The position numbers were made by a program, and so were the translations under genes. DNA of 64,000 nucleotides, from the NCBI RefSeq assembly GCF_025244865.1, contig NZ_CP104272.1:434001-498000 (forward strand). Reading direction: 5' to 3'. This document shows, in pieces, positions 33,972 through 44,338 of the stretch. Under the pieces are notes generated by a model, which did no database searches, had not been told where the DNA came from, and worked only from the letters and a program-made list of their open reading frames with translations. Each line of letters opens with the position of its first letter. The first letter of the stretch is position 1. The stretch comes from Arthrobacter sp. zg-Y1110. Its GTDB lineage: Bacteria; Actinomycetota; Actinomycetes; Actinomycetales; Micrococcaceae.

Positions 33972-34511
33972 CTAGTGGCCCTCGCCGGAGCTCTCGGACT
34001 CGGTGGTTTCAACCGGTCGCGGCGTGTACTCGGACCCTGTCGGCAGGTACGGACGGTAATCTTCCTGGTCGCCGTTGACCACCGGAATGTTCAGGTCCTT
34101 GGTTTCTTCGTTGAGGGTCAGCTCGGCGTCAATGCCGGTGCCGGGCTCCTGCCGAACGGAGGAGACGGTGACCTTCTCCTCTTCCTCGTCCTCGAAGACG
34201 ACCTTGCCGCCGGCCGGCAGCGTCCAGGACAGGGGCGTGCCGCCAAAGTCGAGGGAGAACCGCTGGGCCTGGTCGGAGTCGTTGAGCACGGTGCCGATGA
34301 GCCGGCCGGGTTCCCCGGAGCCGTTGCTGACCACGAGGATGTTGCGCAGCTGCAGGTCGGCAACGTTCTCCGCGATGCCGTCCGAAGGCGAGTACTGAAT
34401 GGTGGTTGCCTGCTCGTTCACAGCGCTGCAGCCTGCCGTTCCCAGCATGGCAAGCGCGATGACACCGGCCGCAGCGGTGCGCCGGACCCGGTTCTTGGGT
34501 GTGAATCTCAC
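33972..34511 (-). CDS. LpqE-like lipoprotein
   Basis: A 179-residue secreted lipoprotein: basic start, hydrophobic helix and lipobox ending TAGC with Cys28. The body resembles the small beta-rich lipoproteins found next to carD in actinobacteria (LpqE in Mycobacterium), with VVSNGSGEPGRLIGTVLN and SLDFGGTPLSW segments and an acidic tail. Function is unknown; a metal-chaperone-like fold has been proposed for relatives but no His/Met metal site is evident. GTG 34511 is preceded by GGAG; upstream in-frame starts lie across the promoter region. Divergent from carD. Confidence 0.75.
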   Translation of the reverse strand: MRFTPKNRVRRTAAAGVIALAMLGTAGCSAVNEQATTIQYSPSDGIAENVADLQLRNILVVSNGSGEPGRLIGTVLNDSDQAQRFSLDFGGTPLSWTLPAGGKVVFEDEEEEKVTVSSVRQEPGTGIDAELTLNEETKDLNIPVVNGDQEDYRPYLPTGSEYTPRPVETTESESSGEGH

Positions 34512-34767
34512 AGCACAAACTCCTGAAGTATTGCGGTCTAGCGACCTGAGGCTATCTTTGCTGCCTAGCCTATCGGCAAACCGGCGAAAAACTGGATTCT
34601 TGGGCAGGCGCGGACGGCGGTTCCTGAGCAGTGGAGATGCCCGTGAAGTACCCGTGAAAGGCGGAATACTACCTACACCGGAGCCCATGCAGTACCTGAC
34701 CTGCGAAAACTCTACTCGGCGTGTCGCATCTCTGATAAACTGAGCCCCGGGAAAGGGGAAAGACCAC

Positions 34768-35250
34768 ATGGTTTTTGAGGTTGGCGAAACAGTTGTTTAT
34801 CCTCACCACGGTGCCGCGAAGATCGAAGAGATCAAGATGCGAACCATCAAGGGCGAAGAGAAAATGTATCTCAAGCTTAAGGTGGCCCAGGGTGATCTGA
34901 CCATAGAAGTACCGGCTGAGAACGTCGACCTCGTTGGGGTGCGCGATGTAGTGGGCAAGGAAGGCCTGGAGCACGTCTTTGACGTCCTGCGCGCCGAGCT
35001 CACTGAAGAGCCCACTAACTGGTCGCGCCGATACAAGGCAAACCTGGAAAAGCTTGCGTCAGGCGATGTCGTCAAGGTAGCGGAAGTTGTCCGCGATCTC
35101 TGGCGCCGCGACCATGACCGCGGGCTGTCCGCCGGCGAGAAGCGAATGCTCGCGAAGGCACGCCAGATCCTGATTTCGGAACTGGCACTTGCCGAAAAGA
35201 CGGATGAAGACCAGGCAGCGGCCGTGCTCGACGAGGTTCTCGCGAGCTAG
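34768..35250 (+). CDS. carD: RNA polymerase-binding transcription regulator CarD
   Basis: CarD binds the RNA polymerase beta subunit and stabilises open promoter complexes, especially at rRNA promoters. The 160-residue protein begins [20 protein letters not shown] (the RNAP-interaction domain, about 1-55) and ends in a helical domain with [14 protein letters not shown] and [22 protein letters not shown] follows GAAAGGGGAAAG; GATAAA at 34734-34739 is a possible -10. Confidence 0.97.
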   Translation: MVFEVGETVVYPHHGAAKIEEIKMRTIKGEEKMYLKLKVAQGDLTIEVPAENVDLVGVRDVVGKEGLEHVFDVLRAELTEEPTNWSRRYKANLEKLASGDVVKVAEVVRDLWRRDHDRGLSAGEKRMLAKARQILISELALAEKTDEDQAAAVLDEVLAS

Positions 35251-35270
35251 GCAGCCAAGCCAGTTTCATC

Positions 35271-35298
35271 GATTGCCGGTCCTTCGGGGCCGGCAATC
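35271..35298 (+). terminator. Hairpin after carD
   Basis: A 12-bp stem (35271-35282 with 35287-35298, one G-U pair) closed by a TTCG tetraloop, 20 nt after the carD stop. The T stretch is weak (TGTTTAAG), so termination may be partial and allow read-through to ispD. Confidence 0.6.
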
Positions 35299-35337
35299 AA
35301 TGTTTAAGCGCCTGCCCGCTGGCATTAGGGTGGAAAG

Positions 35338-36114
35338 GTGTCCACTACCCCTTCCCGCCCGCCGCGGATCGGCGTCGTCGTAGTAGCCGGAGGATCCGGC
35401 CAGCGGCTCGGCTACGGCATGCCCAAGGCCCAGGTTCCGCTTGCCGGGGAACCGATGCTCGTCCACGCCCTCCGTGCCGTCCAGGCCGCCGATATCGCCG
35501 CCGCCATTGCCGTTGCCGTGCCTGCCGGTGACACCGTGATGCGCAGCATCTGTGACCGGTTCCCGGCTTCTGTCCAAGCGGTCGACGGCGGAGCCACCCG
35601 GCCCGAATCGGTCCGGGCTGCGCTGAACGCGCTGCCGGCGGACCTGGACGCGGTGCTGGTCCACGATGCAGCCCGTGCGCTGACGCCGCCGGAGGTGTTC
35701 CACCGCGTGGCAGCAGCGCTGGCTGCGGGTGCCTCAGCGGTCATTCCTGCCATCCCCGTGGTGGATACTGTCAAGGACACGGCTCCCGTGCCGGCCGGCG
35801 GGTCGGCGGTCGCCGAGACCTCCTCCGTCGCCGCACGCCTCGTCACCGGGACGCCGGACCGTTCCCGGCTGCGTGCCGTACAGACCCCGCAGGGCTTCGA
35901 TGCGGCCCTGCTCCGCCGGGCCCACGACGCGGCCCTCTCCTTCGACATGGACACGGCAGCGGCCGTCACCGACGACGCCATGCTCGTGGAGTCCCTGGGG
36001 ACCGAGGTCTACGTGGTCGAAGGTTCACAGCTGTCCCTGAAAATCACCACCCCGCTGGACCTGGTGCTCGCGGAAGCGATCCTGGCCGGCGGGCACCACC
36101 GCCAGGAGGACTGA
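35338..36114 (+). CDS. ispD: 2-C-methyl-D-erythritol 4-phosphate cytidylyltransferase
   Basis: Third step of the MEP isoprenoid pathway: transfers CMP to MEP. The 258-residue protein has the nucleotide-binding start [33 protein letters not shown], the [14 protein letters not shown] region and a C-terminal [17 protein letters not shown] 35338 is exactly 6 nt after TAGGGT (35326-35331), suggesting a second, leaderless promoter after carD. Confidence 0.95.
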   Translation: MSTTPSRPPRIGVVVVAGGSGQRLGYGMPKAQVPLAGEPMLVHALRAVQAADIAAAIAVAVPAGDTVMRSICDRFPASVQAVDGGATRPESVRAALNALPADLDAVLVHDAARALTPPEVFHRVAAALAAGASAVIPAIPVVDTVKDTAPVPAGGSAVAETSSVAARLVTGTPDRSRLRAVQTPQGFDAALLRRAHDAALSFDMDTAAAVTDDAMLVESLGTEVYVVEGSQLSLKITTPLDLVLAEAILAGGHHRQED

Positions 36115-36115
36115 A

Positions 36116-36613
36116 ATGGCCCTGCCACGCACCGGAATCGGCGTCGATGTACACGCCTTCGCGCCCGACGACGCACCGCGGCCGCTGTGGGTAGCGGGCC
36201 TTCATTGGGAAGGCGAGCGGGGTCTGGCCGGGCATTCCGACGGCGACCCGGTGGCCCATGCCGCCGCAGACGCACTGTTCTCGGCTGCCGGGCTGGGGGA
36301 TCTGGGTACCCACTTCGGCACCGACCGGCCGGAATACGCCGGTGCTGCAGGGACAGTACTCCTCGGCGAGGCTGCCCGAATTGTGCGGGCGGCGGGTTTC
36401 GAGATCGGCAACATCGCCGTGCAGCTGATCGGCAACCGGCCCAAGTTCAGTCCCCGCCGGGCAGAAGCTGAAGCGGTCCTGAGTGCAGCCGCCGGCGCGC
36501 CGGTCAGCGTTTCCGCCACCACCACCGACCAGCTGGGCTTCACCGGCCGCGGCGAGGGGATCGCCGCGGTGGCCACCGCCGTCGTCGCCGCCGCTGCGAC
36601 GGCCGCTGACTGA
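36116..36613 (+). CDS. ispF: 2-C-methyl-D-erythritol 2,4-cyclodiphosphate synthase
   Basis: Fifth step of the MEP pathway. The 165-residue protein has the metal-binding GVDVHAFAP (Asp and His), the [33 protein letters not shown] core (abridged), and [17 protein letters not shown] near the end. ATG at 36116 follows a full AGGAGG, 1 nt after the ispD stop. Confidence 0.96.
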   Translation: MALPRTGIGVDVHAFAPDDAPRPLWVAGLHWEGERGLAGHSDGDPVAHAAADALFSAAGLGDLGTHFGTDRPEYAGAAGTVLLGEAARIVRAAGFEIGNIAVQLIGNRPKFSPRRAEAEAVLSAAAGAPVSVSATTTDQLGFTGRGEGIAAVATAVVAAAATAAD

Positions 36614-36642
36614 GGGCACGCGGTTTCGGCTAGCCTAGAGCA

Positions 36643-38067
36643 GTGAGCTTGAGATTCTATGACACCGCAACAGCGCAGGTCCGGGACTTCGTTCCCCTGG
36701 TTGAAGGCAAGGCCAGCCTCTACTACTGCGGCGCCACCGTGCAGGGGCTCCCGCACGTAGGGCACATCCGCTCCGCCATCGCCTTTGACCAGCTCACCCG
36801 CTGGCTGCGTTACCGCGGACTCCAGGTCACCGTGGTCCGCAATGTGACGGATATTGACGACAAGATCCTGGCCAAGGCAGCCGACTCCGTGGGCGCCCAG
36901 CCGGCTCCCGGCGTCGTCCCGGACGAACCCTGGTGGGCGCTGGCCTACCGGTTCGAGCAGGAGTTCGCCAAGGCCTACGACACCCTCGGCGTCCAGCGTC
37001 CCACCTACGAACCGCGCGCCACGGGACACATCCCGGAAATGCATGCGCTCATTGCGGCCCTGATCGAGCGCGGACACGCCTACCCGGCCCTGGACGCTTC
37101 CGGTGACGTGTACTTCGACGTGCGCTCCTGGCAGAAGTACGGGTCGCTGACCCGCCAGAACATCGATGACATGCAGGCAGCGCCCGACGCCGGCCCGCGG
37201 GGCAAGCGTGATCCGCGGGACTTCGCGCTGTGGAAGGGGCATAAGGAGGGCGAGCCGGAGACCGCGTCCTGGGACAGCCCCTGGGGCCGCGGACGCCCGG
37301 GCTGGCACCTGGAGTGCTCGGCCATGGTCACCAAATACCTAGGCACCGAGTTCGACATCCATGGCGGCGGGCTGGACCTGCGCTTCCCGCACCACGAGAA
37401 CGAGATGGCGCAGTCCCAGGCCGCAGGGCACGGCTTCGCGAACTTCTGGATGCATAACGGCATGGTCACCTTCGAGGGCGAGAAGATGTCCAAGTCCATC
37501 GGCAACACCATTAGTCCGACTCAAATGCTGGAGCAGGCCAGCCCCCGCGTGGTCCGGTATTACCTGGGCCAGGCCCACTACCGATCGGTGCTGGACTACC
37601 GGCCGACGTCCCTGCAGGAGGCGGCCGCCGCCGTCGAGCGTATCGACGGGTTCCTTGTCAAGGCTGCTGCGAAGGCCGACGCCGCGCCCGCCGCGGTTCC
37701 GGATGCCTTCGCCGCCGCCATGGACGATGACCTGAATGTTCCCCAGGCCCTGGCCGTGCTGCATGAAACCGTGCGCGCCGGTAACACGGCCCTTGCCGCC
37801 GGCGACAATGAAACCGTTCAGCGCGCACTGGGACAGGTGCGGGCCATGACTTCCGTCCTGGGCCTGGACGACGCGACGGACGCCGCAGCGCAGTCGGGTC
37901 CCGCCGACGCCGCACTGGACGCCCTGGTGCAGGACCGGCTCGCCGAACGGAACGCTGCCCGGGCCGCAAAGGACTGGTCCCGGGCCGACGCGATCCGCGA
38001 TTCGCTGGCCGCCGCCGGCATCACCGTGGAGGACGGCGCCGACGGCGTGACGTGGAGCGTCGCCTGA
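36643..38067 (+). CDS. cysS: Cysteinyl-tRNA synthetase
   Basis: Charges tRNA-Cys. The 474-residue enzyme has zinc ligand Cys29, the HIGH-type motif HVGH (38-41), the WHLECSAM and [14 protein letters not shown] motifs, and KMSKS at 281-285. The C-terminal helical domain ends near residue 470. GTG at 36643 lies 6 nt after TAGCCT (36631-36636), so a leaderless transcript is likely in addition to read-through from ispF. Confidence 0.97.
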   Translation: MSLRFYDTATAQVRDFVPLVEGKASLYYCGATVQGLPHVGHIRSAIAFDQLTRWLRYRGLQVTVVRNVTDIDDKILAKAADSVGAQPAPGVVPDEPWWALAYRFEQEFAKAYDTLGVQRPTYEPRATGHIPEMHALIAALIERGHAYPALDASGDVYFDVRSWQKYGSLTRQNIDDMQAAPDAGPRGKRDPRDFALWKGHKEGEPETASWDSPWGRGRPGWHLECSAMVTKYLGTEFDIHGGGLDLRFPHHENEMAQSQAAGHGFANFWMHNGMVTFEGEKMSKSIGNTISPTQMLEQASPRVVRYYLGQAHYRSVLDYRPTSLQEAAAAVERIDGFLVKAAAKADAAPAAVPDAFAAAMDDDLNVPQALAVLHETVRAGNTALAAGDNETVQRALGQVRAMTSVLGLDDATDAAAQSGPADAALDALVQDRLAERNAARAAKDWSRADAIRDSLAAAGITVEDGADGVTWSVA

Positions 38068-38148
38068 GTCCAGCAGCGGTGTCCGCCAACCCGGCCGCGG
38101 ACTGCGTAAACTGGAATGGAATGCTTTCTTCTAGTAAAGGTGTAACCG

Positions 38149-39153
38149 ATGGCCAACAATGGACGTCCCGGCGCAATGCGCAAAGCCAAGAAGGGCCCCA
38201 GCGGCGGTACCGGCGGGCTCGGCCGCAAGGCCCTCGAGGGTAAGGGCCCCACACCCAAGGCTGAAGAGCGCCCGTACCACAAGGCGTTCAAGAGCAAGCA
38301 GCTTGCTGAGCGGTCCGCCGCCAAGCGCGGCGATGCCAAGCGCGGCGATGCCCGTGCCGGCGGCCGCAGCGGCACCAACGTCCGCGGCAAGGTGGCTGAA
38401 GAAGTTGTTACCGGCCGCAACTCCGTCGTGGAAGCGCTGCGTGCGGGCATCCCGGCAAAGGCCCTGCACGTTGCCGTCCGTATCGACATGGATGACCGGG
38501 TCCGGGAATCCTTGAAGATGGCGGCCGAACGCGGCCTGCCGGTGATGGAAACGCACAAGCCCGAGCTGGACCGCATGACCAACGAGGCCGTGCACCAGGG
38601 CCTCGTCCTGCAGATCCCGCCGTACGAGTACGCCGACCCCACCGACCTTGCCTCCGAGACCCTTGAGGCCTGGAAGAAGGGCCACATCCGCAACGCGCCG
38701 CTCTTCGTCGCCCTGGACGGCATCACCGATCCGCGCAACCTCGGCGCGATCATCCGGTCTGCCTCGGCCTTCAGCGCACACGGCGTCGTCGTTCCGGAAC
38801 GCCGGGCCGTGGGCGTCACCGCCTCGGCATGGAAGACCAGTGCCGGTGCTGCCGTCCGCGTCCCCGTGGCTCGGGCCGGCAACCTGAACAACACCCTCAA
38901 GACGTTCAAGAAGATGGGTATTTTTGTTCTGGGCCTGGACGGCGACGGCGATGTATCGCTTCCCTCCATCGTGCTGGCCAAGGAACCGATCTGCATTGTG
39001 GTGGGTTCCGAGGGCAAGGGCTTGTCCCGCCTGGTCCGGGAGAACTGCGACCAGATTGTCTCCATCCCCATCGACTCCGCCATGGAGTCACTCAACGCTT
39101 CCATGGCCGTCGGCATCACCCTGTACGAAATCTCCCGGCAGCGCTCCTCCTAA
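38149..39153 (+). CDS. rlmB: 23S rRNA (guanosine-2'-O-)-methyltransferase RlmB (SpoU family)
   Basis: A SPOUT-class methyltransferase that 2'-O-methylates 23S rRNA (G2251 in E. coli numbering). The 334-residue protein has a basic, Gly/Lys/Arg-rich N-terminal extension (about 1-80), a substrate-binding domain (VTGRNSVVEALRAG onward) and the SpoU motifs NLGAIIRSA, IVVGSEGKGLS and IPIDSAMESLNASMAVGI. ATG follows AAAGGTG. The carD-ispD-ispF-cysS-rlmB order is the same as in Mycobacterium. Confidence 0.94.
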   Translation: MANNGRPGAMRKAKKGPSGGTGGLGRKALEGKGPTPKAEERPYHKAFKSKQLAERSAAKRGDAKRGDARAGGRSGTNVRGKVAEEVVTGRNSVVEALRAGIPAKALHVAVRIDMDDRVRESLKMAAERGLPVMETHKPELDRMTNEAVHQGLVLQIPPYEYADPTDLASETLEAWKKGHIRNAPLFVALDGITDPRNLGAIIRSASAFSAHGVVVPERRAVGVTASAWKTSAGAAVRVPVARAGNLNNTLKTFKKMGIFVLGLDGDGDVSLPSIVLAKEPICIVVGSEGKGLSRLVRENCDQIVSIPIDSAMESLNASMAVGITLYEISRQRSS

Positions 39154-39187
39154 TCCGGGCCGGGGTCACCGGCAGTAAAGGGCGTAC

Positions 39188-41326
39188 ATGGCACACGTGA
39201 TCGGCGGAACCGCCGCGGGCAGCGCCTCGAAGCGCGACTCGCGACCCTTGCCGCTGGGCGTCAGGCACACCGTTTCAGGTGTGCCTGACGTCGATGGTGC
39301 CGTCAATGTGTCCGTTTACGCCCCGGGCCTGCCCGCCGTCGATGTGTACTACGAGACGGCTCCCGGCCACTGGTCCACGGCCCCGCTGACGGACACCGTC
39401 CTCGGCATCCACCACGGCCGGGTGTACGGCCTGCGGCCCGGGAGCCGCTACGGCTTCTGGCCGCGGGACCGGTCCCTTCCGGCAGGGCCGGGCAGCTTCC
39501 AGCTGTTGCTGGACCCCTACGGGCGCGGCATCGAAGCGGAACCGGTGCAGGGGAGCCAGATCTATTACTCGGTGTACACCGCCGGGGACTTTGACTGGGG
39601 CAACGCCCGCCGTCCCCACACCCCTTGGCGGGACACCGTCATCTATGAGGCCCATGTGCGGGGCCAGACCATGCTGCATCCCGGGATCCCGGAAGAGCTC
39701 CGGGGAACCTACGCCGGCATGGGGCACCCGGTGATGGTCCAGTACCTGCAGGACCTGGGCATCACTGCGGTGGAACTGCTGCCGGTGCATTTCCATGCCG
39801 ACGAGCTGCACCTGCAGGAACTGGGGCTGGCAAATTACTGGGGTTACAACACCCTCGGGTTCTTCGCCCCGCATGACGCCTACGCCACCCGGGCTGCCCG
39901 GGAAGCCGGCGCCCAGGCGGTGCAGGATGAACTCAAGGGGATGGTGAAGGCGCTTCACGAGGCCGGCATCGAAGTCCTGCTGGACGTGGTGTACAACCAC
40001 ACTGCTGAGGGTAAGTCCGACCAGCCCGCGCTGAGCTGGCGCGGACTGGGAGATGAAACCTATTACCGTCACGCCCCGGACGGTGCGTACGTTGACACCA
40101 CGGGCTGCGGGAACACCCTGGACTTCAGTGAGCCCCGGATTATCCAGCTGGCACTGGACTCCCTGCGCTACTGGGTGCAGGAGTACCACGTGGACGGTTT
40201 CCGCTTCGATCTGGCCCCCTCGCTCTGCCGCGGCGCAGACGGCCGGTTTGATCCGAGGCACCCTTTTCTCGTAGCAGCGGCAGCCGACTCCGTGCTGCAG
40301 GACGTAAAACTAATCTCGGAGCCGTGGGACGTGGGGCCGGACGGTTGGCAGACCGGCCGGTTCCCGCAGGGGTGGGCCGACTGGAATGACCACTTCCGCG
40401 ACATAGTCCGGGACTTTTGGCTTCGCGGCCAAGCGGACGTTGCCGCGGGGCGGGAAGGAGGTTCCCTGGCGCGTCTGGCGGGTGCATTGGCCGGTTCAGC
40501 CGAACTCTTCGCCGACTCCGGCCGGACACCGCTGGCCTCGATTAACTTCGTCACGGCCCACGACGGGTTCACCCTCTCCGACCTGACCATGTTCGAGCGT
40601 AAGCACAACGAAGCCAACGGTGAAGAAAACCGGGACGGCACGGGAGAAAACCGCAGCTACAACCACGGCATCGAGGGGCCCTCGGACGATGAGCGGATCA
40701 ATGCTGCCCGGAGCCTGACTGCCCGGAACCTGATGGCTACGCTCACCATGTCCCTGGGTGTGCCCATGATCACGGCAGGGGATGAAATCGGCCGGAGCCA
40801 GCGCGGCAACAACAATGCGTACTGCCAGGACAACGAGCTCTCCTGGCTGAACTGGAACCTCGACGACGCCGCGCACCGCATGCTCTCGACCACTCGTGAG
40901 CTGCTGCGCCTGCGCCGCGAATATCTTGCCAGCCAGCCGTACCGCTTCCCGGCCGACCGCCGGCAGTCCTTCCTGCTCTGGTTCGATCAGGAGGGCAAGC
41001 CCATGACGCCGGAACAGTGGAGCGATCCCGCCACCCGGGTGGTGCAGGTCCTGATCGGCTCCGGAGACGGTTCGCTGAACGGGTTGATGGTCCTGAACGG
41101 CACGCTGTCCGACGTCGACGTCCGCCTTCCGGACGCACCGACGGTCCGCAGCGCGGCCTCCGAAGCGGGCAACGGTTTCGAGGACATTTCTGCCCCTGGT
41201 GAATCCTCCGGATACGAACTCGTCTTCTCCACTGCTTCGGATCTGGGAGAACGCCGGGGCCAGGTCCGTCCGTCGGGCAACACCGATCTAGTTCCTGCGA
41301 ACTCAATCAGCCTCTACCGCGCCTAG
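39188..41326 (+). CDS. glgX: Glycogen debranching enzyme GlgX (GH13_11)
   Basis: Hydrolyses alpha-1,6 branches of phosphorylase-limited glycogen. The 712-residue enzyme has an N-terminal CBM48-like domain (about 20-130), the GH13 barrel with VYNHT, nucleophile Asp341 in DGFRFDLA, acid/base Glu378 in LISEPWD and the third carboxylate in TAHDGFTLSDL, and the GNNNAYCQDNELSWLNW stretch typical of GlgX. ATG has AAAGGGCG upstream. A strong inverted repeat lies within codons 24-35. Confidence 0.95.
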   Translation: MAHVIGGTAAGSASKRDSRPLPLGVRHTVSGVPDVDGAVNVSVYAPGLPAVDVYYETAPGHWSTAPLTDTVLGIHHGRVYGLRPGSRYGFWPRDRSLPAGPGSFQLLLDPYGRGIEAEPVQGSQIYYSVYTAGDFDWGNARRPHTPWRDTVIYEAHVRGQTMLHPGIPEELRGTYAGMGHPVMVQYLQDLGITAVELLPVHFHADELHLQELGLANYWGYNTLGFFAPHDAYATRAAREAGAQAVQDELKGMVKALHEAGIEVLLDVVYNHTAEGKSDQPALSWRGLGDETYYRHAPDGAYVDTTGCGNTLDFSEPRIIQLALDSLRYWVQEYHVDGFRFDLAPSLCRGADGRFDPRHPFLVAAAADSVLQDVKLISEPWDVGPDGWQTGRFPQGWADWNDHFRDIVRDFWLRGQADVAAGREGGSLARLAGALAGSAELFADSGRTPLASINFVTAHDGFTLSDLTMFERKHNEANGEENRDGTGENRSYNHGIEGPSDDERINAARSLTARNLMATLTMSLGVPMITAGDEIGRSQRGNNNAYCQDNELSWLNWNLDDAAHRMLSTTRELLRLRREYLASQPYRFPADRRQSFLLWFDQEGKPMTPEQWSDPATRVVQVLIGSGDGSLNGLMVLNGTLSDVDVRLPDAPTVRSAASEAGNGFEDISAPGESSGYELVFSTASDLGERRGQVRPSGNTDLVPANSISLYRA
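39259..39290. repeat. Perfect 13-bp inverted repeat inside glgX
   Basis: CGTCAGGCACACC (39259-39271) and GGTGTGCCTGACG (39278-39290) with a 6-nt loop GTTTCA, about 70 nt into the coding sequence. It is too perfect for ordinary coding sequence. Confidence 0.8.
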
Positions 41327-41437
41327 GGAACCGTTCAGGGTTAGGCGATAACGGCACCCGAGCCGGCGACCCGGATGTTCTGCGTGAGGTGACAACGGCA
41401 CCAACGCTCCGGACGTTCCGGGTTAGGCGGCTTTAAT

Positions 41438-41468
41438 AATTCCCGCGAGCTCTGCGAGCGGGGATTTT
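41438..41468 (+). terminator. Terminator between convergent glgX and glgP
   Basis: AATTCCCGC (41438-41446) pairs with GCGGGGATT (41458-41466, one G-U) and runs into TTTT. The gap 41327-41544 has no gene but contains short duplicated segments (GGGTTAGGCG at 41338 and 41420; AACGGCACC at 41350 and 41394). Confidence 0.6.
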
Positions 41469-41544
41469 CGTTGCCGCCGTTCCGGAACGCCCGGCGCGGC
41501 CCCGGCGCGGACACCGAGACGCCCGGAACGGACACCAAGGCAGG

Positions 41545-44178
41545 CTAAGCGTTAACGACCAACCCCAACTCAGCCTTCGACGCCAGCCCGGAATGCCTCG
41601 GCAGCACCCGGACGGTGTAGCCGAACGGTCCGGCCTGCTCGATGCGGATGGTGCCCGTGAACAGGTGGCGGCCCGACCCCAGGTCTTCTGTCGGCGCGAG
41701 CTCTTGGATGCGGTGCTCGCTGATCCGGTCATTCTCGGTCACCATGCCGTAGGCGGCTTCCACGCTGACGTCCTCCGGCCGAAGGGAGCCGAGGGAGACG
41801 TAGGCCTGCACCGTCAGGGTGTCGCCGATCTGCGGGTTTTCGCTGACGCCTACGGAATCCACGTTCTCCACCTGCACGGTGGACCACCCGTCACGCACCC
41901 GCGTGATCCACAGGGCGAGTTCCTTCGCAGCGGTGTACCCGTCCGCTGCCATGAACCGTCCGGAAGAACTGGCGGGCCGGTACAGCCGGTTCACGTAGTC
42001 CTTGAGCATCCTCGAGGCGGAAACATTCGGCCCCAGGTCCGCCAGGGTGTGCTTGACCATTTCCAGCCACTCGTGCGGCAGCGAATCAGTAGGCGGATCC
42101 GAGGGTCCGGCCGCGCCGGCCGCGGCCGGCGGCTCCGTTCCGTAGAACATGGGTCCAACTGAGTTCTCGAGCAGGTCATAAAGCGCGGCTGCCTCAATGT
42201 CGTCCCGCTGGTCCGCGGTGTAGACCTCCCGGGTCCGCGTTCCCTTGCTGGGATTGGCGGAGGGAATGGCCCACCCGTTGTTGCCGTCGAACATCTCGTC
42301 CCACCATCCGTCGAGGATAGAGAGGTTCAGTCCGCCGTTGATGGCCGACTTCATGCCGGAGGTGCCGGAGGCTTCCAGCGGGCGCAGCGGATTGTTCAGC
42401 CACACGTCACACCCGGGGAACAGGGTCTGCGCCATCGCGATGTCGTAGTTGGGCAGGAAAACGATCCGGTGCCGGACCTCAGGGTCGTCGGTGAAGCGCA
42501 CCAGGTCCTGGATCATTTTCTTGCCCTGTTCATCGGCAGGGTGGGACTTGCCGGCCACTACTACCTGGATGGGGTGGGTGGGATGCAGCAGCAGCGCCTT
42601 GAGGCGGTCCGGGTCCCGCAGCATCAGGGTCAGCCGCTTGTAGGTGGGCACCCGGCGGGCGAAGCCAATGGTCAGCACGTCCGGATCCAGCACGTTCTGC
42701 GTCCAGGCCAGCTCGGCGTCAGAGGCACCGCGCCGGCGCCAGGCACGCTTGACGCGGCGCCGGACGTCGTGGACCAGGTTGCTGCGCAGCTTCCGCCGCA
42801 GGTCCCACAGATCCTTGTCATCAAGCTCGTAGGCCCTGCCCCAGTCGCGGTCATGCACGGTGGCGACGCCGAACTTTTCGCTGGCGAGGGCAGTGACCTC
42901 CGGATCGATCCAGGTGGGGACGTGCACGCCGTTGGTCACGGATGTGATCGGCACTTCGGACACGTCAAAGCCCGGCCACAGGCCGGAGAACATTTCCCGG
43001 GAGACTTCGCCGTGCAGTTTGGCCACGCCATTGGCCCGCTGGGCCAGCCGCAGGCCCATGACTGCCATGTTGAATTTGGCCGGATCTCCACCCTCGTAGT
43101 TCTCCGCGCCCAGAGCCAGGATCTTGTCGGTGGGGACGGACTGCGCCAGTCCCGCGGTGAAGAAGTGGCGGATCTGTGTTTGCTCGAACCGGTCGATGCC
43201 CGCCGGGACCGGGGTGTGCGTGGTGAATACCGTCGACGCGCGGGAGACGGTCAGCGCTTCCTCCCAGGTCATGCCCTGGTCCATCAGTTCGCGGATGCGC
43301 TCTACGCCCAGGAAGCCGGCATGGCCTTCGTTGCTGTGGAAGACCTCGGCGGGCGGGGCCCCGGTAAGCCGCTGGTGTACGCGCAGGGCCTTGACACCGC
43401 CCATGCCCAGCAGCAGTTCCTGCTGCAGCCGGTGGTCTCCGCCTCCTCCGTACAGGCGGTCCGTGATGCCGCGGGCGGCGTCGTCGTTCCCGATGACGTC
43501 CGAGTCCAGCAACAGCAGGGGTACGCGCCCGACGTCGGCGCGCCAGATGTGTGCCGAAAGCTGGCGGTTGTCCGGGAGCGGCAGGGTGATTTTCGCCGGG
43601 GTGCCGTCTTCCTCGCGCAGCAGGGTCAACGGCAGGGCATTGGGGTCCAGTACGGGATAGGTTTCCAGCTGCCAGCCGTCGCGGGAGAGTGCCTGCTTGA
43701 AATACCCGGCCTTGTAGAGCAGCCCCACCGCAACCAGCGGCACTCCAAGATCGGAGGCGGCCTTCAGATGGTCGCCGGCCAGGATCCCCAGGCCGCCGGA
43801 GTACTGGGGGAGTACGGCGCTGATGCCGTATTCGGGGGAGAAGTACGCAATGGATGCCGGGGCGTCCTCACCCAGGCCCTGGTACCAGCGGGGTTCGTTG
43901 AGGTATCTGTCCAGGTCGGCGCCGAGATCGGCGATTACGGAGACCAGGTGCTCATCCTGCGCGATGCTCTCGAGCTTGTCCCGGCTCACGGTGCCGAGCA
44001 GCTTCACGGGGTCCCCGCCGCTGGATTTCCAGGCAGCAGGGTCGATGCTCTCAAACAACCTGAGCGTCGGCTGGTGCCAGGACCACCGCAGGTTCGAGGC
44101 CAGCTTCCCCAAAGGGGCGATGCTGGACGGCAGGACGGTTCGGACGGTAAATCTGCGTATAGCCTTCACCCCGGTCAC
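41545..44178 (-). CDS. glgP: Alpha-glucan phosphorylase (GT35, DUF3417-type)
   Basis: Releases glucose-1-phosphate from glycogen. The 877-residue enzyme has the actinobacterial N-terminal DUF3417 region (about 1-110, LRWSWHQPTLRLFE), AYFSPEYGISAVLPQYSGGLGILAGDHLKAASDLG-type core (abridged), HSNEGHAGFL, TTHTPVPAG, and the PLP lysine Lys610 in SGTSGMKSAINGG. The last ~120 residues form an extra beta domain. GTG at 44178 (minus). It is divergent from glgE and convergent with glgX. Confidence 0.95.
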   Translation of the reverse strand: MTGVKAIRRFTVRTVLPSSIAPLGKLASNLRWSWHQPTLRLFESIDPAAWKSSGGDPVKLLGTVSRDKLESIAQDEHLVSVIADLGADLDRYLNEPRWYQGLGEDAPASIAYFSPEYGISAVLPQYSGGLGILAGDHLKAASDLGVPLVAVGLLYKAGYFKQALSRDGWQLETYPVLDPNALPLTLLREEDGTPAKITLPLPDNRQLSAHIWRADVGRVPLLLLDSDVIGNDDAARGITDRLYGGGGDHRLQQELLLGMGGVKALRVHQRLTGAPPAEVFHSNEGHAGFLGVERIRELMDQGMTWEEALTVSRASTVFTTHTPVPAGIDRFEQTQIRHFFTAGLAQSVPTDKILALGAENYEGGDPAKFNMAVMGLRLAQRANGVAKLHGEVSREMFSGLWPGFDVSEVPITSVTNGVHVPTWIDPEVTALASEKFGVATVHDRDWGRAYELDDKDLWDLRRKLRSNLVHDVRRRVKRAWRRRGASDAELAWTQNVLDPDVLTIGFARRVPTYKRLTLMLRDPDRLKALLLHPTHPIQVVVAGKSHPADEQGKKMIQDLVRFTDDPEVRHRIVFLPNYDIAMAQTLFPGCDVWLNNPLRPLEASGTSGMKSAINGGLNLSILDGWWDEMFDGNNGWAIPSANPSKGTRTREVYTADQRDDIEAAALYDLLENSVGPMFYGTEPPAAAGAAGPSDPPTDSLPHEWLEMVKHTLADLGPNVSASRMLKDYVNRLYRPASSSGRFMAADGYTAAKELALWITRVRDGWSTVQVENVDSVGVSENPQIGDTLTVQAYVSLGSLRPEDVSVEAAYGMVTENDRISEHRIQELAPTEDLGSGRHLFTGTIRIEQAGPFGYTVRVLPRHSGLASKAELGLVVNA

Positions 44179-44338
44179 GCTAGCGCACTAACGCATCGGA
44201 TAAACCAAAATGACGGACAAATAATCAGGTAAATACCAGGCGGCTTGAAAACGCCGCCTAACCATGGCCGACCTGCGGCGATTCCATAAAAGTACGTTGC
44301 CTTAGCATTCTGCCCGAATTCTCGATAACGTCTAGTCT

